Source: Elusimicrobiaceae bacterium (GTDB taxonomy: Bacteria > Elusimicrobiota > Elusimicrobia > Elusimicrobiales > Elusimicrobiaceae). Taken from it: DNA of 59,865 nucleotides. The stretch is taken from assembly GCA_017546175.1 (NCBI GenBank), contig JAFYXM010000006.1:1-59865 (forward strand), given 5' to 3'. The notes beneath the pieces are model-generated. The model saw only the letters and a list, made by a program, of their open reading frames with translations, was not told the origin of the DNA and made no database searches. Both the position numbers and the translations under genes were made by a program. Within the stretch, counting starts at the first letter, position 1; each line of letters opens with the position of its first letter. Positions 42,946 to 52,575 of this stretch are shown piece by piece.

Positions 42946-44034
42946 ATGGGAGTACACAAATTAAAAGGGCCGTACTATTACGCAGATTATTACGACTTCA
43001 ATGGAGTGAGAAGGCGCATTTCACTCCAAACAGAAAACAAACAGGTAGCCCTGCTAAAATATCAGGAACTTATCCGACGCCGGAATGCTGTTAAAGAGAG
43101 GATGCCTGTACATATTACTTGGGATGCATTTAAGACCAAATTACTCTATCACATGTCTATTGATAAGGCCCGTAATACGTGTAACCGTATGAAATTGGCT
43201 ATCCGATATTTAGAAGAAATGAAAAAGCCTCGTTTTTTACAGGATATTACTCCCGAGTTACTACAAACCTATAAAGAGCATCTTATTAAGAAAAACATCA
43301 GTGCCAGGCATATCAACAGTTTAGTGATATGTATTAAAACCGCTATGCATAGGGGTGAGAAATGGCAATATGTGCCCAAGCGAGATTGGACTACTGTCAC
43401 AAAGATTAAGACAGCCCGGGGTAGAGTTGTGTTCCACACCCCGGAAGAAATAGACAAACTATTAGCCGCTTGCCCCTTTGAAGCGTGGAAGATTGTGGTA
43501 TTACTGGGGGCAGATGCCGGACTGCGAAGAGGCGAGATTATGAATTTGCGTTGGGAAGATGTGGATTTTAATAATAATCAGCTCTATATTGCCCCGAATA
43601 AGACCGAATACTACCGCTATGTCCCAATGACAGAGAGTTTAAGAAATGCCTTACAACGGGTCAAAAACGGGGCAGAAAGCGATTTCGTGGTCCAATTTGG
43701 GCGTGTACGCAACATAGATTCACTGACGGCTTGTTACCACAAAATAGCCCAAGCGGCGGGAGTGCACAGTTTTCTTCACAAATTACGCCACACTTTTGCC
43801 AGCCAACTCGTCCAAAATGGGGTAGAACTCTATACAGTATGTAAGTTACTGGGGCACCGGACCATCCAAATGACCGAGATTTACGCGCATTTGGCTCCTG
43901 CTCATTTACACAAAGCGGTCATGAATCTGCCCAAGCGCGGGATGACATTGGTGGGAGTAGAAGAAAAGACGATCTGCGAAGATAACAAAGCGTGCAGACA
44001 GATTGGCGTAGACTTTGGGGATTTGATGGGATAA
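42946..44034 (+). CDS. Tyrosine recombinase (integrase)
   Basis: 362 residues from ATG at 42946 with ACAGGAG; the frame starts earlier (42883) without signals. Core-binding domain (about 58-150: TWDAFKTKLLYHMSIDKARN) and catalytic domain with Arg in ADAGLRRGEIMNLRWEDV, the HKLRHTFASQL box, and LLGHRTIQMTEIYAHL with the nucleophile Tyr. All catalytic residues are intact, so it could mobilise the island. Plus strand, opposite to the cargo on both sides. Confidence 0.95.
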   Translation: MGVHKLKGPYYYADYYDFNGVRRRISLQTENKQVALLKYQELIRRRNAVKERMPVHITWDAFKTKLLYHMSIDKARNTCNRMKLAIRYLEEMKKPRFLQDITPELLQTYKEHLIKKNISARHINSLVICIKTAMHRGEKWQYVPKRDWTTVTKIKTARGRVVFHTPEEIDKLLAACPFEAWKIVVLLGADAGLRRGEIMNLRWEDVDFNNNQLYIAPNKTEYYRYVPMTESLRNALQRVKNGAESDFVVQFGRVRNIDSLTACYHKIAQAAGVHSFLHKLRHTFASQLVQNGVELYTVCKLLGHRTIQMTEIYAHLAPAHLHKAVMNLPKRGMTLVGVEEKTICEDNKACRQIGVDFGDLMG

Positions 44035-44088
44035 AAAGCCCCGCTAAACGCGAGGCCTTTTACTTAGTGATTGTTCTTGATATAGAGA

Positions 44089-45165
44089 TTATTCTCCAAA
44101 AGGATTAAAACTATCTTCTTTATTCTCCTCCATCTGCAAAATGCTTTTTTTCGCAAAATCTTCTGTTAAATTTCTTGAGTTGAACCAAGTTTTACTCTCA
44201 ACAAAAAATTTTTCTTGTTCTACGCCCTGCCTAGATATAAAATCTCCGAGCACTTTATTGCAGAATTCTTCAAAATCTTCAATTCTTACTCTCTCATTAA
44301 TTGAACGCGTCCAAATATAGGGAAGAATTAGAAGCATATATCTGAGACCTGCTATCTTTATAGCTGCCCCGGCTTCTTGCCCAGATTTTTGGAAATCAAA
44401 TTTGGCAACTTTTTCCCAAGCGAAGAGATATTTCCGTATAATATTTAATTTTTCTTCATTATTTAATAATCTTCCACCTACAGACATCTCTTTAAACTCT
44501 TGTTTTTTCAATATAGTCATCACTTCCTTTGCTCTAATACCATTCTTGATTCTTTCTGCGCTCATGATGATATGCCCTTTGAGTGGGGTATTGTTATTTA
44601 ATGTTTCGACAAAATTATAAGCTTCTGAGTCCTCATCATCCAATAAACCAAGTTGCTTTTTGAAAGATATTAATAAATTGCCATTTACTTTTTCTTGCTT
44701 ATCATTACAGGTTACAAAAATTTTTTTCCTTTCATTAAGCGTCGGTTGTATATATAGTGTAAATCCCATTTCATATTCTTCATGTTCACTAATAATTCGG
44801 AATTCATCTGTAAATGAATAAAGTCTATGTTGACCATCCATAACATTAATAGTTTCTTCATATTTTTGGAATTCTTCATCTGTTTCGGGAAATTCAATAT
44901 AATAAATATCTTTTGAACTATCAAAAGAGTGGACTTCAAACTTATCATCTACTGTCGCTAGAGTTAGTGTCGTTGGCAAAATCCCCTTTTCTTCGATATA
45001 TTTTGCTATCTCTTTTAGTCTTTTTTTCATTAATGGTCGTTGATCTTCTTGTACCTCTCCGGCCTTAACTTTTTTTACAACTCGAATTAAATCTCTTGGA
45101 TCAATTTTCCCAATATAACCGACCATATTGTGCTGAATAATTTTTTGCAAATATATTTTCTTCAT
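44089..45165 (-). CDS. DGQHR-domain protein (DndB-related)
   Basis: 358 residues. The defining motif TINVMDGQHRLYSF lies near residue 110, followed by FVTCNDKQEKVNGNLL. DGQHR proteins include DndB, the transcriptional regulator of DNA phosphorothioation, and relatives in DNA 7-deazaguanine systems. No dnd or dpd enzymes lie nearby; the only partner is the HNH nuclease 14 bp upstream on the same strand. It may recognise modified or specific DNA for that nuclease (inference). Confidence 0.85.
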   Translation of the reverse strand: MKKIYLQKIIQHNMVGYIGKIDPRDLIRVVKKVKAGEVQEDQRPLMKKRLKEIAKYIEEKGILPTTLTLATVDDKFEVHSFDSSKDIYYIEFPETDEEFQKYEETINVMDGQHRLYSFTDEFRIISEHEEYEMGFTLYIQPTLNERKKIFVTCNDKQEKVNGNLLISFKKQLGLLDDEDSEAYNFVETLNNNTPLKGHIIMSAERIKNGIRAKEVMTILKKQEFKEMSVGGRLLNNEEKLNIIRKYLFAWEKVAKFDFQKSGQEAGAAIKIAGLRYMLLILPYIWTRSINERVRIEDFEEFCNKVLGDFISRQGVEQEKFFVESKTWFNSRNLTEDFAKKSILQMEENKEDSFNPFGE

Positions 45166-45179
45166 ATTAAATAATCCTC

Positions 45180-45689
45180 TTATATTAACTTTAACATACT
45201 TTTAAATATAAAATCAGTACGAGCGCTCTTATATGTATTACAAGAATCACATAAATCTTGATAATTATCCGGCAGTTCGTCTCCAACCAGTTTAAAAGGG
45301 ATAATATGATCGACATGAATTTTGGCCCAGTCATTTCCGAGATCTTCACCGCAAATCATACATTTTCCATTTTGCTTACTGTAAAGTTCTTTTTTCACCG
45401 ATAAAGGAATAGTTTTTCTATTATTCAATTTATTTAAATTGGCTTTAAACCAAGTAGCCATCAGTTTTGCATCTTCGATAGAAATCTTTTGTTTTAACTC
45501 TCTTAGAATTAGTTGTTGAATTGTTACAGTAAAATTATAAGTTTCTCGATATAACTGACGAACTTTTCGTTTAAATTCCGGATTTCGTTCCATTTTTACA
45601 CACATTTTTTGAAACATACACACCAAGAATGTTTTGTAGTACTCTTTTTTTACTTCCTCACTAGCTAGCAATTTATCTAAATCAATCAT
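45180..45689 (-). CDS. HNH endonuclease paired with DGQHR protein
   Basis: 169 residues. A helical N-terminal half is followed by a classic HNH: SKQNGKCMICGEDL, IHVDHIIPFKLVGDELPDNY and QDLCDSCNTYKSAR (two CxxC zinc pairs, catalytic His in VDHI). First gene of the DGQHR pair, 14 bp apart. Confidence 0.88.
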   Translation of the reverse strand: MIDLDKLLASEEVKKEYYKTFLVCMFQKMCVKMERNPEFKRKVRQLYRETYNFTVTIQQLILRELKQKISIEDAKLMATWFKANLNKLNNRKTIPLSVKKELYSKQNGKCMICGEDLGNDWAKIHVDHIIPFKLVGDELPDNYQDLCDSCNTYKSARTDFIFKSMLKLI

Positions 45690-45762
45690 TGTTCGATAAT
45701 CCCTTTAAACATGTATTCGCTTTTATTATTCAAAATTATAGCATATCATTAGGAATTATCTA

Positions 45763-45790
45763 AAAAGCCCCGCTGAATGCGGGGTTTTTT
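45763..45790. terminator. Terminator-like hairpin
   Basis: AAAAGCCCCGC/GCGGGGTTTTTT stem; strong T run on plus, weaker on minus. No plus-strand gene ends here, so it may insulate the island. Confidence 0.65.
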
Positions 45791-45957
45791 CTTGTCCAAT
45801 TTTCATAAAGTTCGATGCCCATAAAGCGCACAATTTTTCCCGTCGAAGACAATTTAATAGCATCTTTGGCGATATAAAAAATACTTAAATTTTCAGTACT
45901 TTTTGTATAAGAATAATGGGCAGAGTTTTGGACACCTACTCGTCGGTAGTTCGCGTG

Positions 45958-45985
45958 CTGTTGGGCGCACGTCTTAAAATATACC
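45958..45985 (+). repeat. Right copy of 28-bp direct repeat (att candidate)
   Basis: Identical to 32261-32288 and in the same orientation, 13.7 kb away. Both are preceded by TAGTTCG and followed by xxTTCTCC, so similarity extends beyond the 28 bp with a few changes. Confidence 0.7.
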
Positions 45986-46396
45986 TATTCTCCAGCAAGA
46001 AAGGTTTTTTGCCCTTTTACGATGAGAAAAATTTTTAGTCAAATCTATCATTTCATCTATCAAAGACTATACAATCGCTCGACAGAAAATGATTCTGCCA
46101 TTTTTTAGTTACTCTTGATAATTACATTTGATTAACTATACTGCCAGTAGAGTTGCTAATCGGTGCGGCCATCGATGTCGCATTTGTCTTTAGTAACTCG
46201 CCTTTTTTGCTATAAACTAATCTCTTGGCTTTTTCTTCTCTTGTAGTATTTTCGCAAAAAACACAAAAAAAGCAAAAAAGTGTATATTTTTAGTGGACCC
46301 TTATGCTACACTCGAACCAAAAAAAACAATTCCGGATATTGCTTTTAAACTAGTGTTCGGATAAAAAACGCACCATTTATAGGGGGTGAATTGGAG

Positions 46397-47137
46397 TCAT
46401 TTCAAACGTGGATACTTGGTTTGCAACTGTTGCCTGGTATGAAGAAAAGCATATTCAAACACAGAAGGGCGTTTAATACAATATACACGGATCCCCTGCC
46501 GAGTAAAAAGGGGCCGCAATTGTTGTGCTAACCCAGGGTCTTTATTTGCCAAGAAGTCTTTTATAAATATAACCTGATAGTGTGGAAAACCTAAACACAA
46601 CTCAATATTTCCCATAACACTTTTAGACATAATACCTGCTACGACATCTAAGTTTGTGTTAATTTCTCTGCGATAAATTAGTGGAATAAAAAGATTATCA
46701 CTATCGGTCCTTTCGTGTTTTAATATTTGAAGAGCTATATTTTCGTACATCCCTAGAGAGTAGGGAATTTTGGAAGAAACGGATGCCCTCCAAAGCAAAG
46801 AAATGAAAAAGCGCCGAATATTATTATAATTAAAGTTTCGTGGCTTTAAGAGTAAAAACTCCAAAAGTCCATCCTGGCAACGCTCCGCTCTTGGAACATC
46901 ATGAAATAAAAATTGATAGGCGCAATTATCTAAATATCCCAGTTTATTGTCGCATGCCTTACACAGTAATGGTTCTTTAAACCCATTTTGGCTATGAACT
47001 TTATCTAGGACTATTTGTTTAGCATCAATGCCAACGCCCTGTCCCCACTGTTTTAACAAATAAAAAGATTTGGGAATAATGTGAGATTGCACTAAATGGG
47101 TATGGTTACCACAATATTTACAAACACCTTCTTGCAT
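46397..47137 (-). CDS. HNH-like zinc protein at the end of the type I operon
   Basis: 246 residues. The N-terminus has CKYCGNHTHLVQSHIIPKSF and LLCKACDNKLGYLDN: two CxxC pairs around a SHIIPK core, as in HNH-type nucleases with degenerate motifs. The rest is unrecognised. The start lies 2 bp after the hsdR stop, so it is very likely co-transcribed with the restriction operon. A nuclease or target-sensing role is inferred. Confidence 0.75.
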   Translation of the reverse strand: MQEGVCKYCGNHTHLVQSHIIPKSFYLLKQWGQGVGIDAKQIVLDKVHSQNGFKEPLLCKACDNKLGYLDNCAYQFLFHDVPRAERCQDGLLEFLLLKPRNFNYNNIRRFFISLLWRASVSSKIPYSLGMYENIALQILKHERTDSDNLFIPLIYRREINTNLDVVAGIMSKSVMGNIELCLGFPHYQVIFIKDFLANKDPGLAQQLRPLFTRQGIRVYCIKRPSVFEYAFLHTRQQLQTKYPRLK

Positions 47138-47139
47138 AC

Positions 47140-50100
47140 TTACTTTACCAACTCATCACTAATAAGTTCCGCCTGTTCTAGCACGCGGTCAATAGCGCCT
47201 TGTTGTTGGTCGGGCGGATAGTTATATTTGCGTAAAATCCGTTTCACCTGTAGCATAATACCGGCTTTCACACTTTCCCGTTTACTCCAATCCACCTTCA
47301 CGGAAGAGCGCAAATAATTGGTTAATTCTTGGGCAATTTGCTTCAGCACTACATCGCCCAACTCCCGCACGGAAGACTCATTCTCTTCTAAGGCATTATA
47401 GAAAGCCAGTTCCTTCTCACTCAGTCCCAAACTTTCCCCTTGGCGTGTGGCCGCATTTGTCTCTTTGGCTAAATCAATTAAAGCCTCTATAACTTGGTAG
47501 GTTTCCAGAGCGCCGTTATTATATTTATTTACAATTTCCTTTAATTTTTCGGAATATTTTTTCATTTGAGCCAAATTGAGTCTGAACTTACTACGGATTT
47601 CCCCCTCTATGAGCCGTTTCAATAACTCCGCTGCCAAATCCTTTTGTTTCATAGTACGGATTTTTGCTAAAAATTTTTCATCTACAAGAGATAAATTCGG
47701 CTTTTCCATGCCAATTTGCTCAAAAATATCCACAGGGTGATCCGTAGCCACTGCTTGAGCCACCAAAGTCCCAATTAAACTAGTCAAATCCTTCTTAGTT
47801 GGCTTATTTTCCCCTTCCGGCTTTTTATTCATGGCCGTCCTAATCAAGCAGAAAAAGGCCAATTCTTCCGTCAAGGCTGCCGCCTTGGGCAAACTTTGGC
47901 ACAATCCATAGGCCTTTTGAGCAGCTAACACATTATCGGAAAAATCACTTTGAGCAGTTTCGCGATTTACGGCATGAGACAAAATAAAGTTCCACGCTTC
48001 GGGCAATAATTCATATGCCTTTGTTCTAAACTCGTTATAATCAAATCCGCTCAGGAACCCTCGGCACACGTCCATATAAGCCAGCAATTGCTCGTATGCC
48101 CGCTCAATATCTGCAGCCACCTCACCACGCCCACCGCCGCGAGTATAATCACGTACAGCTTCTTCCAAACTACGCGCCATGCCAATATAGTCCACCACCA
48201 AGCCCGCTGGCTTATCCTTAAACACACGATTCACACGGCTGATGGCTTGTATCAAGTTATGCGCGCGGATTGGTTTATCTATATACATAGTATGCAGACT
48301 AGGCACATCAAACCCTGTTAGCCACATATCACACACGATTACCAATTTTAACGGGTCTTGCGGGTCTTTCATGCGGTTTTCTATGGCTTTTTCCACCTGT
48401 TCATTGTATAGATGCGGTTGAAAATTTTGCGGATCAGCAGCAGACCCCGTCATAATCACTTTGATAGCCCCCTTTGTTGGATCTGTATCATGCCAATTTG
48501 GGCGCACTTTTACGATTTCTTCATATAAGCGCACGGCAATATCGCGGCTCATACATACAATCATGCCCTTGCCATCCAAAGATTCCAAGCGCTTTTCAAA
48601 GTGTTCCACTAAATCTAAAGCCAAAACTCTCAATCTTTCGGGAAGCCCCGCCAATTTTTCCACCGTCAACCAACGCATCTGTGCCTTTTCCGCATCGGAC
48701 AGATCTTCCGCCAAGAGATTCACTTCTTCGTCAAAATGTTTTAGTAATACTTCGCGCGTGTTTAGCTGAATATGCCGCGCCTCATAGTATATCGGCACGG
48801 TGGCGCCGTCTCGGATAGCGTCTTGCATATCGTACACATCTACGTATGGGCCAAAGACGGCTTGCGTATCTCGGTCCTCTTGTGAAACAGGCGTTCCGGT
48901 AAACCCTACAAAGCACGCATTGGGCAGGCCGTCACGCAAATATTTAGCATAGCCGTATTTTAATTTGCCGGAGCGGAAATTCGCCCCGAATCCGTACTGC
49001 GTTCGGTGGGCCTCGTCCGAAATTACCACAATGTTTTTTCTATCGGACAGGACAGGAAAAACATCTTCCCCATTTTCGGGCAGAAACTTTTGCATGGTGG
49101 TAAAAATCACACCACCGCTCGGGCGGTTTTTAAGGAGTTCCTGCATTTCTTCGCGGCTTTTGGCGGGCACAGGGGATAACTGCGGCGCACAACGCGCAAA
49201 AGTGCCCGAAAGTTGAGTGTCTAAATCGTTGCGGTCGGTTATCAGCACAATAGTTGGGTTGTTCATTTCGGGCGAGCGCATAATTTTATGCGCCACACAT
49301 ACCATGGACAAACTCTTACCTGAGCCCGTCGTATGCCAGATAACTCCGCCTTTATTGCTACCGGTTTTAATGGCTTGTAAAATACTTTCGGCTGTTTTTC
49401 GTCCGGCGAAAAATTGATGATACCCCGCTATCTTTTTAATGGTCTGTGCTTCTTCTTTTTCAAACACAACGAAGAATTGCAAATAATCTAAAAGTTGCTC
49501 TTTATCAAAAAACCCTTTAATCAAAATTTCCGCTTCATGCTCGGTGGGGTTATCCCGCTTTTCCCCATACAAGGTGCGCCACGGCATATAGCGCTCCTCT
49601 CGGGCAGAGACGGAACCGATACGCGCCACGATTCCGTCAGAAATAATACACGCTAAGTTATAGTCAAATAAGTCGGGAATATCCGTTTTGTAGGTTTGAA
49701 TTTGGTTATAGGCGGCGGTAGTGTCCGTTTTTTCGTTGGCGGGGTTTTTGAGTTCCAATACGGCTATGGGAAGCCCATTCAAAAATACCACGATATCGGG
49801 CCGACGGGTGTTCATGTTGCCTTGGATAGAAAATTGGTTGATAGCCAAAAACTCGTTATTTTCGGGATTAGTAAAATCTACTATTTTTACGTCGGTGGCG
49901 GTATCTTCCCCCGTGGCGGTTTTGTGGCAAACTTTTATTCCGTCTGTTAGATAATGGTAAATGGTTTCATTGCGGGCGATAAGGGTGGGTTCTTGCGGGG
50001 TGGTAAGGGCTTGATAGGCCTCATCCAACACCGCTTGCGCTACACCCGGGTTTAAGCGAACAAGCGCATTTTTGACGTTTTGGGGCAAGACAACTTGGCG

Positions 50101-50229
50101 CACCTCCTCCCGCAACGGGTTTACACCTTCGGGCAAGATATCCGGCCCATAGGCGGTTTGATAGCCGATTTGCCTAAAATACTCCATACAATAATTTTCA
50201 AGGTCTTGTTCGTTGATTAGGTTCTTCAT
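47140..50229 (-). CDS. hsdR: Type I restriction enzyme R subunit
   Basis: 1029 residues. An N-terminal PD-(D/E)xK nuclease (RRPDIVVFLNGLPIAVLELK) precedes a superfamily II motor with Walker A HTTGSGKSLSM, DEAH box VVISDEAHRTQYG, GFTGTPVS, LVIVCDMWLTGFDVPSLHTM and QAISRVNRVF. It translocates DNA from unmethylated sites and cuts at a distance. The C-terminal helical domain that contacts HsdM is present. The start overlaps the preceding small gene by 32 bases. Confidence 0.97.
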   Translation of the reverse strand: MKNLINEQDLENYCMEYFRQIGYQTAYGPDILPEGVNPLREEVRQVVLPQNVKNALVRLNPGVAQAVLDEAYQALTTPQEPTLIARNETIYHYLTDGIKVCHKTATGEDTATDVKIVDFTNPENNEFLAINQFSIQGNMNTRRPDIVVFLNGLPIAVLELKNPANEKTDTTAAYNQIQTYKTDIPDLFDYNLACIISDGIVARIGSVSAREERYMPWRTLYGEKRDNPTEHEAEILIKGFFDKEQLLDYLQFFVVFEKEEAQTIKKIAGYHQFFAGRKTAESILQAIKTGSNKGGVIWHTTGSGKSLSMVCVAHKIMRSPEMNNPTIVLITDRNDLDTQLSGTFARCAPQLSPVPAKSREEMQELLKNRPSGGVIFTTMQKFLPENGEDVFPVLSDRKNIVVISDEAHRTQYGFGANFRSGKLKYGYAKYLRDGLPNACFVGFTGTPVSQEDRDTQAVFGPYVDVYDMQDAIRDGATVPIYYEARHIQLNTREVLLKHFDEEVNLLAEDLSDAEKAQMRWLTVEKLAGLPERLRVLALDLVEHFEKRLESLDGKGMIVCMSRDIAVRLYEEIVKVRPNWHDTDPTKGAIKVIMTGSAADPQNFQPHLYNEQVEKAIENRMKDPQDPLKLVIVCDMWLTGFDVPSLHTMYIDKPIRAHNLIQAISRVNRVFKDKPAGLVVDYIGMARSLEEAVRDYTRGGGRGEVAADIERAYEQLLAYMDVCRGFLSGFDYNEFRTKAYELLPEAWNFILSHAVNRETAQSDFSDNVLAAQKAYGLCQSLPKAAALTEELAFFCLIRTAMNKKPEGENKPTKKDLTSLIGTLVAQAVATDHPVDIFEQIGMEKPNLSLVDEKFLAKIRTMKQKDLAAELLKRLIEGEIRSKFRLNLAQMKKYSEKLKEIVNKYNNGALETYQVIEALIDLAKETNAATRQGESLGLSEKELAFYNALEENESSVRELGDVVLKQIAQELTNYLRSSVKVDWSKRESVKAGIMLQVKRILRKYNYPPDQQQGAIDRVLEQAELISDELVK

Positions 50230-50632
50230 TTTTCATTATTTTCAACACAGCTTTGATTAAATCATGTGGAACTTCCTGCCAACTAGCTCTTTTAATGTTT
50301 CTCTGCAGGGCTAGCCAATTTTCTAATTTATATTCATTTACTGCTTTTTCTATATAATGTTTAATTTCCTTATTTGAAATGGCATGATAAGAAATTTTTA
50401 CAATGCTGATACATTGTGTTTTATAAGAAAATGCAGAGACATTATGCAAATGCCAATTGTACGTTATCTCGCCAACAAGTCTGCTTAATATTTCCAAGCC
50501 CAAGTATTTATCGGCTAGGTTTATATCTTCATCAGAAAATCCTACTTTTTTTAATCCTTTAACAATAACAGGTTCAAGAATTTTCGCTGTTAATAACAAT
50601 TTATATTCATCTAATGTGAGTTGTACGGCCAT
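50198..50632 (-). CDS. Unknown small protein embedded between hsdS and hsdR
   Basis: 144 residues, AAGGA before ATG at 50632. Helical, no recognised domain (QLTLDEYKLLLTAKILEPVI, GFSDEDINLADKYLGLEILS). It starts 9 bp after the hsdS stop and overlaps hsdR, so expression is coupled to the restriction subunits. It could be an antirestriction-type modulator or an extra subunit; nothing in the sequence decides. Confidence 0.75.
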   Translation of the reverse strand: MAVQLTLDEYKLLLTAKILEPVIVKGLKKVGFSDEDINLADKYLGLEILSRLVGEITYNWHLHNVSAFSYKTQCISIVKISYHAISNKEIKHYIEKAVNEYKLENWLALQRNIKRASWQEVPHDLIKAVLKIMKNEEPNQRTRP

Positions 50633-50641
50633 ATTTTTCCT

Positions 50642-51799
50642 TTACACTCTTAGTTTGCCGGAGATGAGGGGTGGTAAAAGCGTGTCGCGTAACTCCGTCA
50701 ATGTTTGTATTTGTTTTTTATTTAATAAAATTTTATTTTCATACTGCACAACAATATTATGAAATTCTTTTATAAATTTTCCTTCATACACAAACTGAAT
50801 ATTTTTAATATCACTTTGGGTAATTAACGGCTGAGTAGATCCACGATTAAAAGATGAAAAATCTACTTTCTTTAACATATAAAATAAATATTCAAAATTA
50901 TCTAAATTTGTTTCAAAAATAAGTGCATTATCAGAAACCCAAATGGGCTCATAAATGCGATATACTTGCCCCAAAGTGCCAACTCGACCGGTAATGATAA
51001 TTGGGATTGTATATAATGGTTCATTTGTCCACCATTTAATACCATTGCCCCCATAAACTGCTATATTATGATTTATAGTTTTTTGAGTTTTTACTGATTT
51101 AGGGCGTTTTCCAGACGAAATTTTTGCCACGTCTTGTATGTTTTTCACTTGCCAGCCGAGAGGGATGGGACCGAGAGAGGAGTTTTCAAAATCGGACGGG
51201 AATAAATCGTACAGTTCGTCGGTTAAGTGATACTCACGCATGATATCGGCTTTGGGGAGGCCTTTTTGTTTGGCGTGGACAACGTCAAAATTCACAAACC
51301 AACTCTTAAAGATGGCCTTTGCCATATCTTCCAGCGTTTTATTTTGCTTTTGCAGCAGTTCAATCTTATCATCCAACGCCCCTAAAATCTGTGCAATCCT
51401 CTTCTGCTCCTCCAATGGCGGTAAATTGATTTCAAGTGGATGAATATGGTTTCTATTGAGGGTTGGAACTGCACTACCGGCGGCATAACTTCCTAAATCC
51501 ATAGTTTTTAGCAAGTAACAAAGAAATTGCGGACTATTTCCTTTAAAGTCATCAACATAAAGTGTTGTATTGTGTGCCCAGCAAGGATAATTATATATTG
51601 CGGGCTTCCCCGTATTTCCACTACGCCCAATAACCAAGCACGGCGCAGAAGTAGTGTATTCGTCGTGATACCCTATGATGCCATTTGAACCAACAACAGG
51701 ATACCCTTGCCCGGTCATTTGATCTTTGGGCAAGTCGTATCCCCTATGAAAATTTAAGGCATCCCCTAACTTACACTTTTTCCAATCACTTTTTTGCAT
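50642..51799 (-). CDS. hsdS: Type I restriction enzyme specificity subunit
   Basis: 385 residues with two target-recognition domains. TRD1 starts DWKKCKLGDALNFHRGYDLP; the conserved spacer helix LPPLEEQKRIAQILGALDDK follows, then TRD2 from WQVKNIQDVAKISSGKRPKS, ending in a second helix with LLNKKQIQTLTELRDTLLPP. It selects the bipartite methylation target. It overlaps the upstream gene's stop by 14 bases. Confidence 0.95.
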   Translation of the reverse strand: MQKSDWKKCKLGDALNFHRGYDLPKDQMTGQGYPVVGSNGIIGYHDEYTTSAPCLVIGRSGNTGKPAIYNYPCWAHNTTLYVDDFKGNSPQFLCYLLKTMDLGSYAAGSAVPTLNRNHIHPLEINLPPLEEQKRIAQILGALDDKIELLQKQNKTLEDMAKAIFKSWFVNFDVVHAKQKGLPKADIMREYHLTDELYDLFPSDFENSSLGPIPLGWQVKNIQDVAKISSGKRPKSVKTQKTINHNIAVYGGNGIKWWTNEPLYTIPIIITGRVGTLGQVYRIYEPIWVSDNALIFETNLDNFEYLFYMLKKVDFSSFNRGSTQPLITQSDIKNIQFVYEGKFIKEFHNIVVQYENKILLNKKQIQTLTELRDTLLPPLISGKLRV

Positions 51800-52574
51800 T
51801 TTTTAATTCCATCACTTCAATATTTTTACGCCCACCCAATATCAGCAAAAAAACTTTAGAAAAGTCACTAATAAAAGTATGATTCAACAGAGCATTATCG
51901 AAGGTAAAAAAACACCCTTTTGTTATAAATGGATCAACAACAATCATAAGAAATTGCTGAACACAAGGCAGATACGAACGAACCCTTATATTTTTTCTTG
52001 TAATTAGTTCTTGTATTTGTACTATGGGATTATGTATCGAATTTCCAAAAATGGGAGACCCTCCAAAATTTTTGTCACTTACAGAATAAATCATTTGGAA
52101 ACGAACCCCATTTGTTGTTATCTGTGTTGTTTTATGTTTACCAGTAACAGATATACCTCCTAAACTATATGTCAAATTTTTATCACTTTCTTTTCCATCG
52201 TCTTTTTGAATAACCTCGAAAAGTTTTTGTACTAAATCTGCAGATTTAAATTGAACTGAATGCCAATTTTTTTCTAGACAAATAATATTAACAAAATATT
52301 GTCTATTTAGCTGATTAGATATTTTTATAAATAATTTTTTTACAACGCTATCTAAAGATTTAAAAAAATGTTCATTTGAGGTTTTAGCATCTAAAGTCGT
52401 TACTTCAAAACCATATACCATCCCTTGGGCACTACACAAGAGAAAATCTGGTTTTTCGCTTTTTAAAATTTGTATAGTTTGCAAATTTCTTATAAATTGT
52501 TTCCCAATTTCATTTTCCAGGAAGTATCTGAAATGTTGCTGTTCAATAAAAGTTTTGATATTAACTTGAGACAT
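51786..52574 (-). CDS. Putative ExT/PD-(D/E)xK-like nuclease inserted between hsdM and hsdS
   Basis: 262 residues from ATG at 52574 with GGAGATAGC upstream; the start overlaps the hsdM stop region by position, while the longer frame to 52619 is ignored. Residues 41-60 (KPDFLLCSAQGMVYGFEVTT) fit a PD...(E)xT nuclease site, though a Lys is absent. The rest is unrecognised. AT-rich codon use contrasts with hsdM, indicating a later insertion into the operon. An accessory nuclease or a degenerate one is possible. Confidence 0.65.
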   Translation of the reverse strand: MSQVNIKTFIEQQHFRYFLENEIGKQFIRNLQTIQILKSEKPDFLLCSAQGMVYGFEVTTLDAKTSNEHFFKSLDSVVKKLFIKISNQLNRQYFVNIICLEKNWHSVQFKSADLVQKLFEVIQKDDGKESDKNLTYSLGGISVTGKHKTTQITTNGVRFQMIYSVSDKNFGGSPIFGNSIHNPIVQIQELITRKNIRVRSYLPCVQQFLMIVVDPFITKGCFFTFDNALLNHTFISDFSKVFLLILGGRKNIEVMELKNAKK

Positions 52575-52575
52575 G

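Larger units (their letters stand above)
45690..46396. other. Intergenic region with terminator and right repeat
   Basis: Holds a GC stem terminator, the right copy of the 28-bp repeat, a TGTATATTTTTAGTGGACCC segment (from 46281) matching one beside the left repeat, and scattered CGTCG motifs. No gene seen. Confidence 0.6.
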
